From positions 1,245,501 to 1,309,500 of the forward strand of contig JAHQIY010000007.1 of assembly GCA_019054805.1 (NCBI GenBank): a stretch of 64,000 nucleotides of DNA. Direction: 5' to 3'. Numbering within the stretch: the first letter of the stretch is position 1; each line of letters starts with the position of its first letter. Positions 11,294-22,448 of this stretch are shown here, piece by piece. This DNA is from Brachionus manjavacas (Eukaryota > Rotifera > Eurotatoria > Ploima > Brachionidae). Made by a program: the position numbers and the translations under genes. Below the pieces are notes generated by a model. It was not told the DNA's origin and made no database searches. It saw only the letters and a program-made list of their open reading frames with translations.

Positions 11294-14200
11294 ATGCATT
11301 CGAACAGCAAATTTGTGGATCAAAAAGCAAAAAAATATTTGGCTGCAAGTGGCGCCTCTAGTAATCAAATGACAAGGATTAAAATTGTCAATCAAAATGC
11401 AAATACAACCAATGCTAATAAAAATAATCATAATAGCAGCAATAATGAACAACATCTAATTTTGTCGACAAGTCATTATTCTTCAGCGCACTCGAATTTT
11501 GTTCTGAGCGACAAAAATTCTCTGTTGCATAGGTACATTTCCGTTTATAATTACATAATTATTTTATGACTTGATAAATCAATAAATTTAATTTATGGAG
11601 GGACCCGATCGTGCTAGTCGAAACAGAATAATTAAATAAAATTAAAAATAATTTTGCAATAAATTTTTTTTCCTTTTTAAATTTATTTTTAAAAATCAAT
11701 ATACATTAATCTAGTTTTTTTATTTAAATTAAAAATTTAGCTGTTTTTTTTTCAGGCAACAATCTGACGTAGCCAAATACAGAACCAAAAAATTCCCAAA
11801 TGATAAAAAGTTGAATTCAGCAGAAATGAGCAACCAACCGCCTGAGCAAACCGACTCGATTCGATCCACTGATTCAATAGCCCAGCTTGCCAACATAGAC
11901 AAGGACAAAGAAACTTTATCCTCTAGTTTTGAAAATTTGGAAAAGGAAGAAGATTGTTTTTCTCAGGTATGTCATAATTTGAATTAAATTTAAATATTGG
12001 TCTATTTTTTGTTATCAGGACTTTTCCTTGGAAAAATCGAGCAATGACGACTTGGTGCATCTAAACAATCTGAACGAGACGACTGTTTTGGAAAATTTAA
12101 AGAAAAGATTTTGTAGAAATCAAATTTATGTAAGCAGATATCAAATTTAATCAATTATAATTAATTGGCTTAAATTTTAAATAATTTTTTTATTCAAAAA
12201 GACCTATATTGGAGATATCCTAATAGCCATGAACCCTTTAAAAGCCATTTCAATTTATGGCAAAAAAGTATCTAATTATTACAAAAAATGCGAGAAAATA
12301 AGAGCAAAACTACCGCCGCATATTTATGCCACAGCCGAGCATTGCTACCGGGAGATGATTCGCAGCCAGCAATCGCAGTGCATTTTAATTTCTGGAGAGA
12401 GTGGTAGTGGAAAAACTGAAACATGTAAATATCTAGTTCAGCATCTTTTAAATCGCACTAAACCATTTGAATCATGTCTAAATGCCAAAATACAAGAAGT
12501 AAGTGCCCTTTGAATTTTTTAATATTTTTTTAGGCTGCAAAATTTTTTTTTCTTAAATTAAGAAAAGAAAAAGAGCAATTTCTTTATTGAAAATTAATTA
12601 GTTTTTTTTTAATTTTTTCAATAAAAGAAAATTTTCGTTTCTTTTCATAATTTTTTTCATTAATTACATTTAACCGTAGCTCGTTCAAATTACAATGAAA
12701 ATAGCTAAATAAAATAAAAAAAAATTAAAGTTAACAAATTAAATTAAAACTTCAAAGGTAATAATGGAAATAAATAAATTAGCAAAGTTTCAAAAAAGAC
12801 CCAGACCTGATCCAAAATTTACTAAATTTGGTTTACTTTTTTTCATTTAAAAGTCAGGACATTTTTTGAAGCTTTTTACATAAGCAACAATTTTTTTTAG
12901 TGTAAGTCCTGAATTTGGTTAAATAAAGAGACAAAATGAGCTTTTATCGTTTTATAAATTGATAATATCTGGTCTAAAAATTTTGAAAATTTGTCTCTTT
13001 TTTCCGTTTGAAGATTATTTTGTATTAACTTCTTTAGTATTACAAACATTTAAATTTTCAAATCTTATGCTTTTTTGCACAACTTGAAATTGGGGTAGAA
13101 CAATTTCTTTTGTGCCTTAATTTTTATACTGAAAATTCATACTGCCCTTTTTAAATATAATAAAGAAAATTGTATTTTAAAATATAAACTTTTACAGGTA
13201 AATCCTTTGTTGGAAGCGTTCGGGAACGCCAAGACAAGAATAAATGACAATTCAAGCAGATTTGGTAAATATCTAGAGATACATTTTGAGCAAGATGGCA
13301 CAGTAGTTGGAGCAAAATTTAAAGAATATTTGCTGGAAAAGTCCCGTGTTATTTATCAGAACGAATACGAGTCGACTTTTCACATATTTTATCTACTTTT
13401 TGCGGGACTATCAGCTGAAGAAAAGCTAAGATACGGCTTGCTGCGTTCGCCAAAAAAATTTCGATTTTTATCTAATACCAATGTGGAAAGTTGTATGTCA
13501 AGCGAAAATGAAGAAAATTTTTTAGCTATCAAAAAAAGTCTTAATACCATAGGATTTATTAAAGAAGTAATTTATTTTTAATTAAAAAAAATGGTTTATT
13601 TTTATTTTTAATTAAATCGAGGATATTGAAAATTTGATAAAAGTTCTCATTAATGTTTTGTTTATTGGAGAGATTCAATTTGCTCAAAAAAAAGGAAATA
13701 ACAATGATGCGGTCCAAGTAAAAAACAAGGAAATAATAAAAAATAGTAAGATTTTTTTTGTCTAAGAATTGAGAGTAAATTATTTTTCTTTTAATAAAGT
13801 ATGTGATCTACTTGAAATGGACCCGAGTGAACTAAATGAGGCACTGGTGTCCGATGTTCAGATAACACGCGGCGAAGAAATAAAACGAGAAAGAAACATG
13901 GTGCAGGCCAGTGATGTTCGAGACGCTTTAGCTAAAGCTTTTTACGGTAGACTATTCAGCTGGATTGTGAACCAAATAAATCATCACATTCAACCAGCTG
14001 AGGGAATGTAATATTTCCAAGAGCAATTTATTTTTAGGACTTAATATTTTATTTTCCTAGTGGTCTTAGTTATTCCATTGGACTTTTGGACATATTTGGT
14101 TTTGAGAATTTCGAGAGGAACAGTTTTGAACAAATGTGCATTAACCTGGCTAATGAACAGCTGCATCAATTGTTCACTAAATACATTTTTAAGCTAGAAA

Positions 14201-17200
14201 TTCAAGAGTGTTTGGATGAACAAATTGAGCTGAGCAATTCAGATCTGGTCAATTATCAAGACAATCAAATTATTTTGGACCTATTTCTAGAAGTATGCTT
14301 TTGAGTTAACTTTGCGTAAGAGTTTTTATTTTTTTACAGAAAAGAGCCGGTATTTTCCCGCTACTGGATGAAGAAAGTCGTTTTCCCAAAGCCACCGATC
14401 AGTCTTTGGCAATTAAGCTGCACCAAACACTAAGCCCTGCTTATCCAGATGTTTACATAGCACCGAAGAATGTCGGAACTTCATTCCATATTGTGCACTA
14501 TGCTGGCCAAGTTTTATACAGTTGTGAGGGTTTTTTGGAAAAAAATCGTGACTTTTTACCCAACAATTTGTTCTATGCAGCCAGAAGTAACATTTTAATA
14601 AATGAAAATAAATTTAAAAAATTTAAAAATTACAAAACAGATAGCAACAATTCTCTTGTCCAAGAGCTTTTTCAATGCAAACTGACACGCAAAGGAACCT
14701 TGGCTCCTTCGGACCGACAATGCCGCTTGAGGAAGTCAGAAACGTCTTTCAAAGACACCCGAAGCAATAGCTCAAACAACTCGGACAATCAAAATGAAAT
14801 TTACATGACCAGGTTTAAATTCAGTGGGGTGAACAGCTCATCATCATCGTCGTCAAATGTATATTTGAATAAAGACGAATTGAAAAACTCGGTCGGCCCA
14901 CATCAAAATAATTATTCCAGTGACAAAGCTCTACCCCTTACAGTCGCCTCTCATTTTAAAGTAAACACAGTTTAACCAAATTTTTTTATGAAATTAAATT
15001 TCTTTTTCAGAATTCACTTCATGAATTAATTGAGAAAATAAATAAATGCAAAGCCTATTTTATACGCTGCATTAAGCCTAACCCTAATCAAGAAAATGTT
15101 TTTTTGAACGAATTTGTCATTAAACAATTGAGATATTGTAGTTTAATGCATGTTTGTAAAATTAGAAAATGCGGCTATCCGTACAGAATTAAATTCGACG
15201 AATTTTTAAAATGGTAAATTTAATTCCAAATTATTTGAATATAAATTTTATTGAATTTTTTTTTATTAAGGTATAAGGCTATTGAGGTTTGTATTTGTAA
15301 AAAAAGTGATTCCATCACAGATCACAATAACAATTTAGACGAAAACCTACATAAATGCTTAAAATGTCTTGAATATGCCAAAATAACAAACTATAAAGTA
15401 AATTGTTTGTAGAATAATAAATCAGACTTTTGTTCTACTAATTTTTTTGTTAGGTCGGAAAAACAAAATTGTTTCTTCGGTATTGGCACATTGATATATT
15501 CAATTCGCTGGCTAAAAAACTAGAGAAAAATGTAGTTACTGCTCAAAAAAGTAAGCTTGGAGAAATTTATTTTAATTTTAGATTTTTTTATAAAAAAAAT
15601 TTGATCTAATTAGTTGTACGTGGATGGCTTGTTAGAACAAATTTTAAACAAATTCAACAAAACGAGGCCAAAAATTTTTTTAATCAAATAGAATATCGTT
15701 CTGATAATTTTTGCTACAAATTGGGCAAGCACAAAAATTTGATGATAAATCCAAATCAATTGAATAAGTCAAGTGACGAAGAATTTTCCAACGAAAGCAC
15801 CAAGAGCTTATCACCTATCAACAGAAAACCAAAAATGTCTCCAACAAAAACTAGCCAGACTAGCACTCAAAATAATTGGTAAATAAATTTTGAATATATC
15901 TATCTCAATGATTATATAATGAGTATTTATTAATAATTGTTAAAGTCTAATACTGTATACCCTTGCATAGAACCCAAAATTCGGGTTTTATTGAGACTCC
16001 TATGTTATAGAGACTCTAATTCATCGAGAATGTTCTTAAATAAAAATTTTGGGTTTTAGTTCTGATTTAAAAAATTAAATGCCGATTTTTTGTTTAAACC
16101 AAGAAAAAACTTAAAATTAAAATTTTTTTAGAGTAGGGATAACAATTAAGCTCAATATAATCGCTTAAAATTTTTCCAAAAAAAATTTCAATTTTTTTTA
16201 AAATAAACAACCAAAAATGTGGAACTAAAATATGAAATTTACTATCAAAAATATGAAAAATGTTTAAAATTATGTCTAAAATATCATATTATAAAAATGC
16301 TTAATTTTGATGCCCGATGAATTAAGGTCTCTAGTATGTTATCGATGGTACGAATCCCTATGAACAAAATCCGAATTTTGGTTTAATTGCAAGGGTACAC
16401 GGTAGGTGGTCCAAAAATTTAGAAAAAAATGTGAAGATGTTTAAAAAAATTATTTGAAATATAAAAAAGGTTTAAATTCTTCTATAAATCATTGACTAAA
16501 AAATGTGAAATTTGTTAAAGTCTTGATTATCCATGTAATGACTTTTAATTAATAATAAGAAGTTAGATTTAGATAAATTTTATTTAAATTTTAGATTTTT
16601 AAAATTATTTGGAAGCATTAGTAATTTTTTTATTCTCTTCTTTGCAGCGTCGATGTATTTTCCGCTTGTACTCATAAATAAGAGCCCTTGAGCATTTAAT
16701 GAAAATTTTGAAGAATTTTGAATTTTAGAACAAAAATACCAGAACACAAATGAAAAAGTTTAAATTTTTTTCTAAGGTACTTGATTTTGTATTATAAATT
16801 GAATCAGTTGATATATTTTATTTGTCACCTTTAACAAGCTTCTACAAATACTCTTATTTTTTTATGTGTCTACATTTTTGAATATTTTGTAAAAGTTGTT
16901 TTAAAGGAATACAACGAGTGAAATTCTATTTAACAAGTTTGTTAAATTTAACTTTTTATTTTTGCTCTTTTTTTTTCTGAAATAATATTTTTGATGCAAC
17001 TTTTACAAAATTCTCTAATTTAGTAGAATACTAATTAAATGCATCATTAGTTTATTAAATCACAAGAGTAAAAACAAAGATCTATACTATAGCATATGCA
17101 TATGATTTTATTCCTCGAATTTTTAAAATAATAATTTATATTTGTTTTTTTTTTGGTAAAATTTTGTTGAGTACTTTCCCCTTTTCGATTTGAAGAAAAA

Positions 17201-18907
17201 ATACCATTGACAAACATAGTTTCAGTTAAGCTAAGAAAAAAAGTAAGTTTAGGGATAATTTTAAAAATAGTTTTTATTACTTTCAATGAATTAAAGAATT
17301 AAGTATTAGAGAAAATTTGGATAAAAATTACCTTAAAGCTTAGAACATAAATATTATCCATACTTTTAAAATTTTAATCAATTAAAATATCATTTTTTTA
17401 AATAAAATTACTCCAGGCCTAGCATCCATTTGGTTGATTTTTATTTAAATAATTAAAACAAAATATCCGAGTGAGGTACTAGAATAAATGAAAAAAAATT
17501 GGATTCGGGCTAGATTTTTTACGATATTAAATTAAAAAATCTCTTTAAGTTCAATTAAGGACTTTTGAAATATTTAGATTATTTTATTATATTTAATTAA
17601 TGAGCTTCATAAAAGCAAATTCTATTTTATTTTTATTTAAAAAAATATTTTCAAATTTTTTTTTTTAGGCCGGACATGAACGAAATCGAACATACTCTTG
17701 AAGAATTTGATTCAATGTTGGAATCGTATGAAGCCAATATTGAAATGAGAGAAAACAAGAGCCGCATTTATGTTTACCAACCAAATTTGGGAATCAAAAA
17801 CTCTCAATTAAGTCAATCGTCTTCTTCGTTTAGCAACCAAGCTCCAAAACTATCACCAACTTCCGTCTATCATCTAGTTCACAACAACAACAACAAAAAT
17901 GATAATACTTTGAAGAAAAAAAATGCCTTAGTGGCTTTTGAATTCAAAACTTTGTTAGACAAAGTGGCACCATTTTCCAATGGTCAGCAAATACAATATC
18001 CGGGTTGTCTGGTAATTGAAGAAGATAAATCGCTGCATGATGACTTGTCAAATGCTCTTCCTTCACCACCATTAATTTATCAAGACGAAAACTACATGGC
18101 CAGCCAGCAACACTCTTCGCCATCTTATTCTTCTTCATCTTCGACCTCTTCTTCATCTTCTGCATCTAATTCATCTGATTCTTCTGATCACGAGCGAACA
18201 GTTTCACCTTCGCAGCTAAATAGAACTGCGAGATATTTATCTCCGCCACCCAAGGAAAGAACGGCACATAAACAAAATCTTCAAAGCAAACTATTGCTCA
18301 CTGAAATTGATAAAACAGACAATGAAGTGCGCAGAAACTTCCAACAAGTCAACCATATGCGCCACAAAACCCAAATTATTCCAGTCACAAAACAACATGA
18401 TATGAATCCACATTTGATCCTAAGTGAAAGAGAATTTCAAAGCAAAGTGAGCATTAACCCTGGTTATTTTGCTAATGAAAACAAAAACTGTATCAATAAA
18501 TATAAATATAATGCTCCTCATTATCATCAGCATCAGTCAAATGTGACTATTTGGAGGGAGGAATTAAATGCCAAGAACAATGTACAGGAGCAAATCAAGA
18601 AACAGGTAGAACTTTTTAAATTTTGAATTTGAGTAAAAATTTTAATGCGCCAAAATTTAGACCGAATTATGCCAGAAATTGGAAGATTCAAAAAAGAACA
18701 TCCCTGAATGGAAAAAAAATTTGATCAGACAGAAAGAAATGAAGCGTATTACATCTAATATTAATGTAAATAAAAATTAATTAATAAACACTGAATAAGT
18801 TTTTTTTTTTGAAGGGCTCAAACACAAATTTGAATCAAATACCAGAGACTCCCGAACTAATGAAACATAATATTTTTGTCAAAAAAGGTCTAGCTGCACA
18901 AAAATGA
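11294..18907 (+). CDS. MYO3: Class III myosin, kinase-less
   Basis: Sixteen exons (11294-11532, 11756-11966, 12019-12129, 12202-12498, 13198-13566, 13622-13745, 13800-14007, 14061-14292, 14340-14960, 15011-15213, 15271-15397, 15454-15550, 15614-15878, 17669-18605, 18661-18765, 18815-18907) give about 1,412 residues, all junctions GT-AG with matching phase. This is an actin-based ATPase motor. The P-loop GESGSGKT lies near residues 252-259, switch [10 protein letters not shown] near 302 and switch II DIFGFE near 530. [13 protein letters not shown] and [13 protein letters not shown] closely match animal MYO3/NINAC. Loop 2 carries an insertion of about 80 residues, rich in Ser and Asn (about 715-795). 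One IQ motif ([14 protein letters not shown], about 947-961) is followed by a 450-residue low-complexity tail. Near the C-terminus (about 1361) [13 protein letters not shown] resembles the PEWK-type actin-binding motif of taperin-like proteins (weak inference). The MYO3 N-terminal kinase is absent: an in-frame stop precedes ATG 11294, and residues 1-150 are unstructured. Confidence 0.92.
15953..16402. mobile_element. Non-autonomous pogo/Tigger-like element in a myosin intron
   Basis: This 450-bp element in the intron after myosin exon 13 has long imperfect terminal inverted repeats. The left end runs CTGTATACCCTTGCA... and the right end, reversed, CCGTGTACCCTTGCA.... Similarity continues inward through ACCCAAAATTCGGG and AATTCATCG for about 80-90 bases. 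TA flanks both ends (15951-15952, 16403-16404), as expected of a Tc1/mariner-superfamily target duplication. There is no open frame, so this is a MITE. The family name is inferred from the terminus and the TA target. Confidence 0.75.
16403..17668 (+). other. Rest of the large intron before the myosin tail exon
   Basis: AT-rich intron sequence with no further element that I can recognise. It ends in a T-run and AG at 17667-17668, directly before the 937-nt tail exon. Confidence 0.6.
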
Positions 18908-19994
18908 ATTGAAAACATGAACAAGATTTTAGCTCGGTGATTATATCCAAAAAATATGATAGAAAAAATCCCATTATAATTTATAAAAAAATTTTTACAA
19001 TTAATTTTAATCCAAATCTAGAAATGAAACGAACATTTTGAGTATTTTTTTATTTTTCTATATTTTAAAAATATTTTGTATCAAATATTTCTAGAATTTT
19101 TTCTTCCCCAAAAATCACCATTTTTTTAATAATGCTGTAAAATTAAAAAAAATAAATGTTTATAACTTATTTTTATGGCGATTTTTTTCTCAAGACAAAA
19201 AATATTCTTTTTTAAATAAAATTCTATAAATCAAAAATAATTTTTAGATCTTTTTTAATTATTTTAACTGTAAAAATGTCAATATTAAATCAAAATGTAT
19301 GATATCCCTCATTAGTAATTTTAACTCAATTTTTTATAAAGTTCGGGGTTTAAGTCTGTTAAAGCCGTCAATTCATATATTTTAATATTATTTCAGTCAA
19401 GTCCTGACATCGATTTAAAAAAAAAATGATCTGAACATAACTCTTAACTTCCAAATCGAAAATTTTAGAACTGAAATTTTTTTAATCATTTAAGTGCTAC
19501 AGTCTTTCTGGAAGATGGTTATATTTGCATCATTTTTAGATTATTTATTTATTGGTGAATCTGTACCGAGCTAATGCTCCTTTAAAAAATTACTCATCAA
19601 TTTGGTAATTATATTACTAGACATTTCCAATTAATTAAATTAGATTAAATATTATATTATTTAATTAATTTAATTATTAATAATTTGTAAGATTTAATCT
19701 TAAAGGTGTGAAAAGAGATTGTTATAATTGTTCAATTTTATGAATTTTTAAAGAGCATAAATAATATCTATCCACAAATCCAGTAAAAATCTTCACTAAT
19801 TTAGTAAAAAAAAAACACAATCAATAAACAATTAAGTAATGCAGTTTATAATATTTATTTCAGAAAAAGAACTCAAAAAATAAAAAAATTTCATAAAAAA
19901 AGATGAAAAAACACTAATTCAATTAAATCATAACTTTATTTTAATTTTATTCACTAATTAAGTAAAAAATTATCTATTTTTTTTTGTACAGCCA
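18908..19994. other. Intergenic, downstream of myosin
   Basis: AT-rich and without a gene. An AATAAA-containing stretch near 19150 could serve as the myosin polyadenylation signal, about 240 bases after the stop. Confidence 0.5.
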
Positions 19995-20270
19995 TTTGGA
20001 CAATAAAAATCTCTTTTTTTAACATTCTTGCATTACACTTCTCACAAGTTTTTTGAATGCTTGAGCTTTTGATTTCATTTGTTTTCTCCATAATTGCTCT
20101 CTTGGTCGTCATTTTGACAACATCATCTTCTTAGTCATCGTCTTCGAATGATTCAATGCCAATTTCTTTGTTTGAGACTAACTCAGATGGTTGAGATTCG
20201 AGTACAGATTTTGTTTTGATAGGAGCTCCTCTTTTGCGCTTGTAACTTATAAGAATATCCAGACCTATCT
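19995..20270 (-). pseudogene. Remnant of an AT-hook / zinc-ribbon gene
   Basis: Read leftwards on the minus strand, a broken frame encodes an AT-hook-like block (YKRKRGAPIKTK), an acidic stretch (SFEDDD), then TCEKCNARMLKK and, after a one-base frame change in an A-run, FYCPNGC. The CxxC...CxxxC pattern suggests a zinc ribbon. The frame contains a stop and lacks a clear start. A related KRKRGRP block occurs at about 50.37 kb, so the source is probably a dispersed element rather than a single-copy gene. I cannot name the family. Confidence 0.45.
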
Positions 20271-20300
20271 TAAATTCATTAATTTCAATCTATAAGCACA

Positions 20301-20329
20301 ACCATATGTAACCATATGTAACCATATGT
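20301..20329. repeat. Short tandem repeat, 10 bp x 3
   Basis: The unit ACCATATGTA occurs three times in a row, the last copy differing in its final base. It is a minor microsatellite. Confidence 0.9.
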
Positions 20330-20889
20330 TTTCCTTGTTGATGTTAATAATGCGAATTTGGTTCATTTCAAGGATCATTGTATCAAAATTCGACCATGGC
20401 TTTAACTCGAGTTTAATCGTATACTGTTATTTTTAAAAATTAATTATAAGTTAATTGAGTAATGTTTTAATTGTATATATATCAACTTAGTGAAGATTTT
20501 ATTTAATTGGTGAATTAATATATTAATTTGTGAGAGATTCGCTTTATTAGATACGCTTAATTGATTTTGTGAATAAAAAACCAAAATAGTTTTTTTTTAA
20601 TGAAATAGTAATATTTTTACTGAATTTGTGATTTTTTTTCTAAATTTGTGGTGACGTTTACTGACATCCATTTTTAAACATTTGAACAGACTTTTATTTT
20701 TTAATTATTCTAAGAAATTTTTTGATAATAAATATTTAAGTTAATTATATTCTAATGTCGAGTGTCATTTTAAATTGTAGGGAAATATAAGTTTTTTTTT
20801 TTTTCATTTGGACTAAATTTTTCGTTAAGTTCAAAAAATAAACAATATTTTAGAAATAAAATAATTAATTTCTAAAATTTTTGCACCAT
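20330..20889. other. AT-rich spacer before the LINE
   Basis: No gene or repeat recognised. The LINE 3' end may extend a little into this stretch, because its left boundary is not sharp. Confidence 0.45.
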
Positions 20890-22448
20890 ACTGTATAGCC
20901 ATGAGTCTTGAAATGAAACGAAACTGACACTAAAATTTTTTTAAAAGAATCAGATTAAGAAGAATAGCCTTTGGGTAATTAGACATTAGAATTAATATTA
21001 GCCACCAATTGCTGAGATCTGAATATGTCAAACTTGTCCTTTAATGGGTTTGTTGAAGTTGCCGAAATGACAGATTGCGGTAGCTCATTCTAAATGAATG
21101 CTTCTCTGTTAGTGAAGAAGTAACCATAAGATTATAATTGCTTTACAATATTCAAGATGAAGTCTTACAAACGCAATTTTTTCTTAAGATATCAATTGTC
21201 CAAAATTCGAATATTTGTGAGTTGAGCTCCATTCTAAATGCGTTCTGACGAAAGCTGGATACAGCTTTTTGAAAATTTCTATATTGAAAAATTTGAACGC
21301 TTTCATCATTCTACCTAAAGCACTGTTAGCTTTAGATACCGTCACTTCTACTTGTTTACTATTCTTTCCATCACTTGACATCATTATACCCAGATCTTTC
21401 TCAACCTCTGATTCCTGCAACCATATTTTTTCTTCTTCATCTTGAATTAAATTTTTGTTTCTTGGGTTCATCTTCCCAAATTGCATGATTTTCTATTTCT
21501 TTCTGTTTAAGGACATTGACCACTTCTTGCATCAATTATCTTTTTCATTTATATCTGCTTGTAATTCTGATTGTGACATTTCATCCCCCTCTGAAATCAC
21601 CTTACTTTCATCAGCGTACATCTGCATTATTTTATTTATTTTGTCTGGCAAGTCATTGATATATATCACGAAAAGTAAGGGACCTAATACTGATCCTTGC
21701 GGCACACCACTTGTTATATTTCTTCACCTTGACTCCGACGTGCCCATAACCATCTTTTGCCTTCTATAGCTCATGAATGCTTCAATCCAGTCAGGCAATT
21801 TACCACATATTTCATACGCTCTTAACTTGATGAGTAGTTTTCTATGTGAAACCTTATCAAACGCCTTCTCAAAGTCCATGTATAGTACATCCACCCGTTT
21901 ATTATTACCCACGTTCATCGATACTATATGCTGACACTCCAAAAGGTTAGTTGCACATGCCTTAAGTTAAACAAAACCATGCTGTCTACTAGAGATCAAA
22001 TTGTAATTGCTTGCATATGCTTCTCCATCACACATGAACTGGTTCTCGTTTCAAATTCCTGAAAGTCACCATCGTCTACCGAAAAGACCGATTCGAATTG
22101 ATGATTCAAAATCTACGCCATCTCACTTCTGTCTGTTGTGGTAATCTGTCTTTCTAAGTTAAAGACTCAATTCTCTCACTCACCTTCTGCTTGCTCTTCA
22201 TGGAGCTGTATAGTGCCCTTGGATTCTTAGAGTAGTTGCTTGCAAACCTTACCTTATAAACTGAGATATTAGTGTTAATGACCCTTTTAACAAATTTGCT
22301 TATTTCTTTGTACTCTTCAAATTTCCCAGTATTTCTTTTGTTGCCCTGTACCCAGCTCTGCCATTAATTGCTCTTTCTTCTTATCAAAAATTTGAGATCT
22401 TTCGTAAGCCACGGTGACCGGATCCTTCGATTCGCATCAACTTTTATC

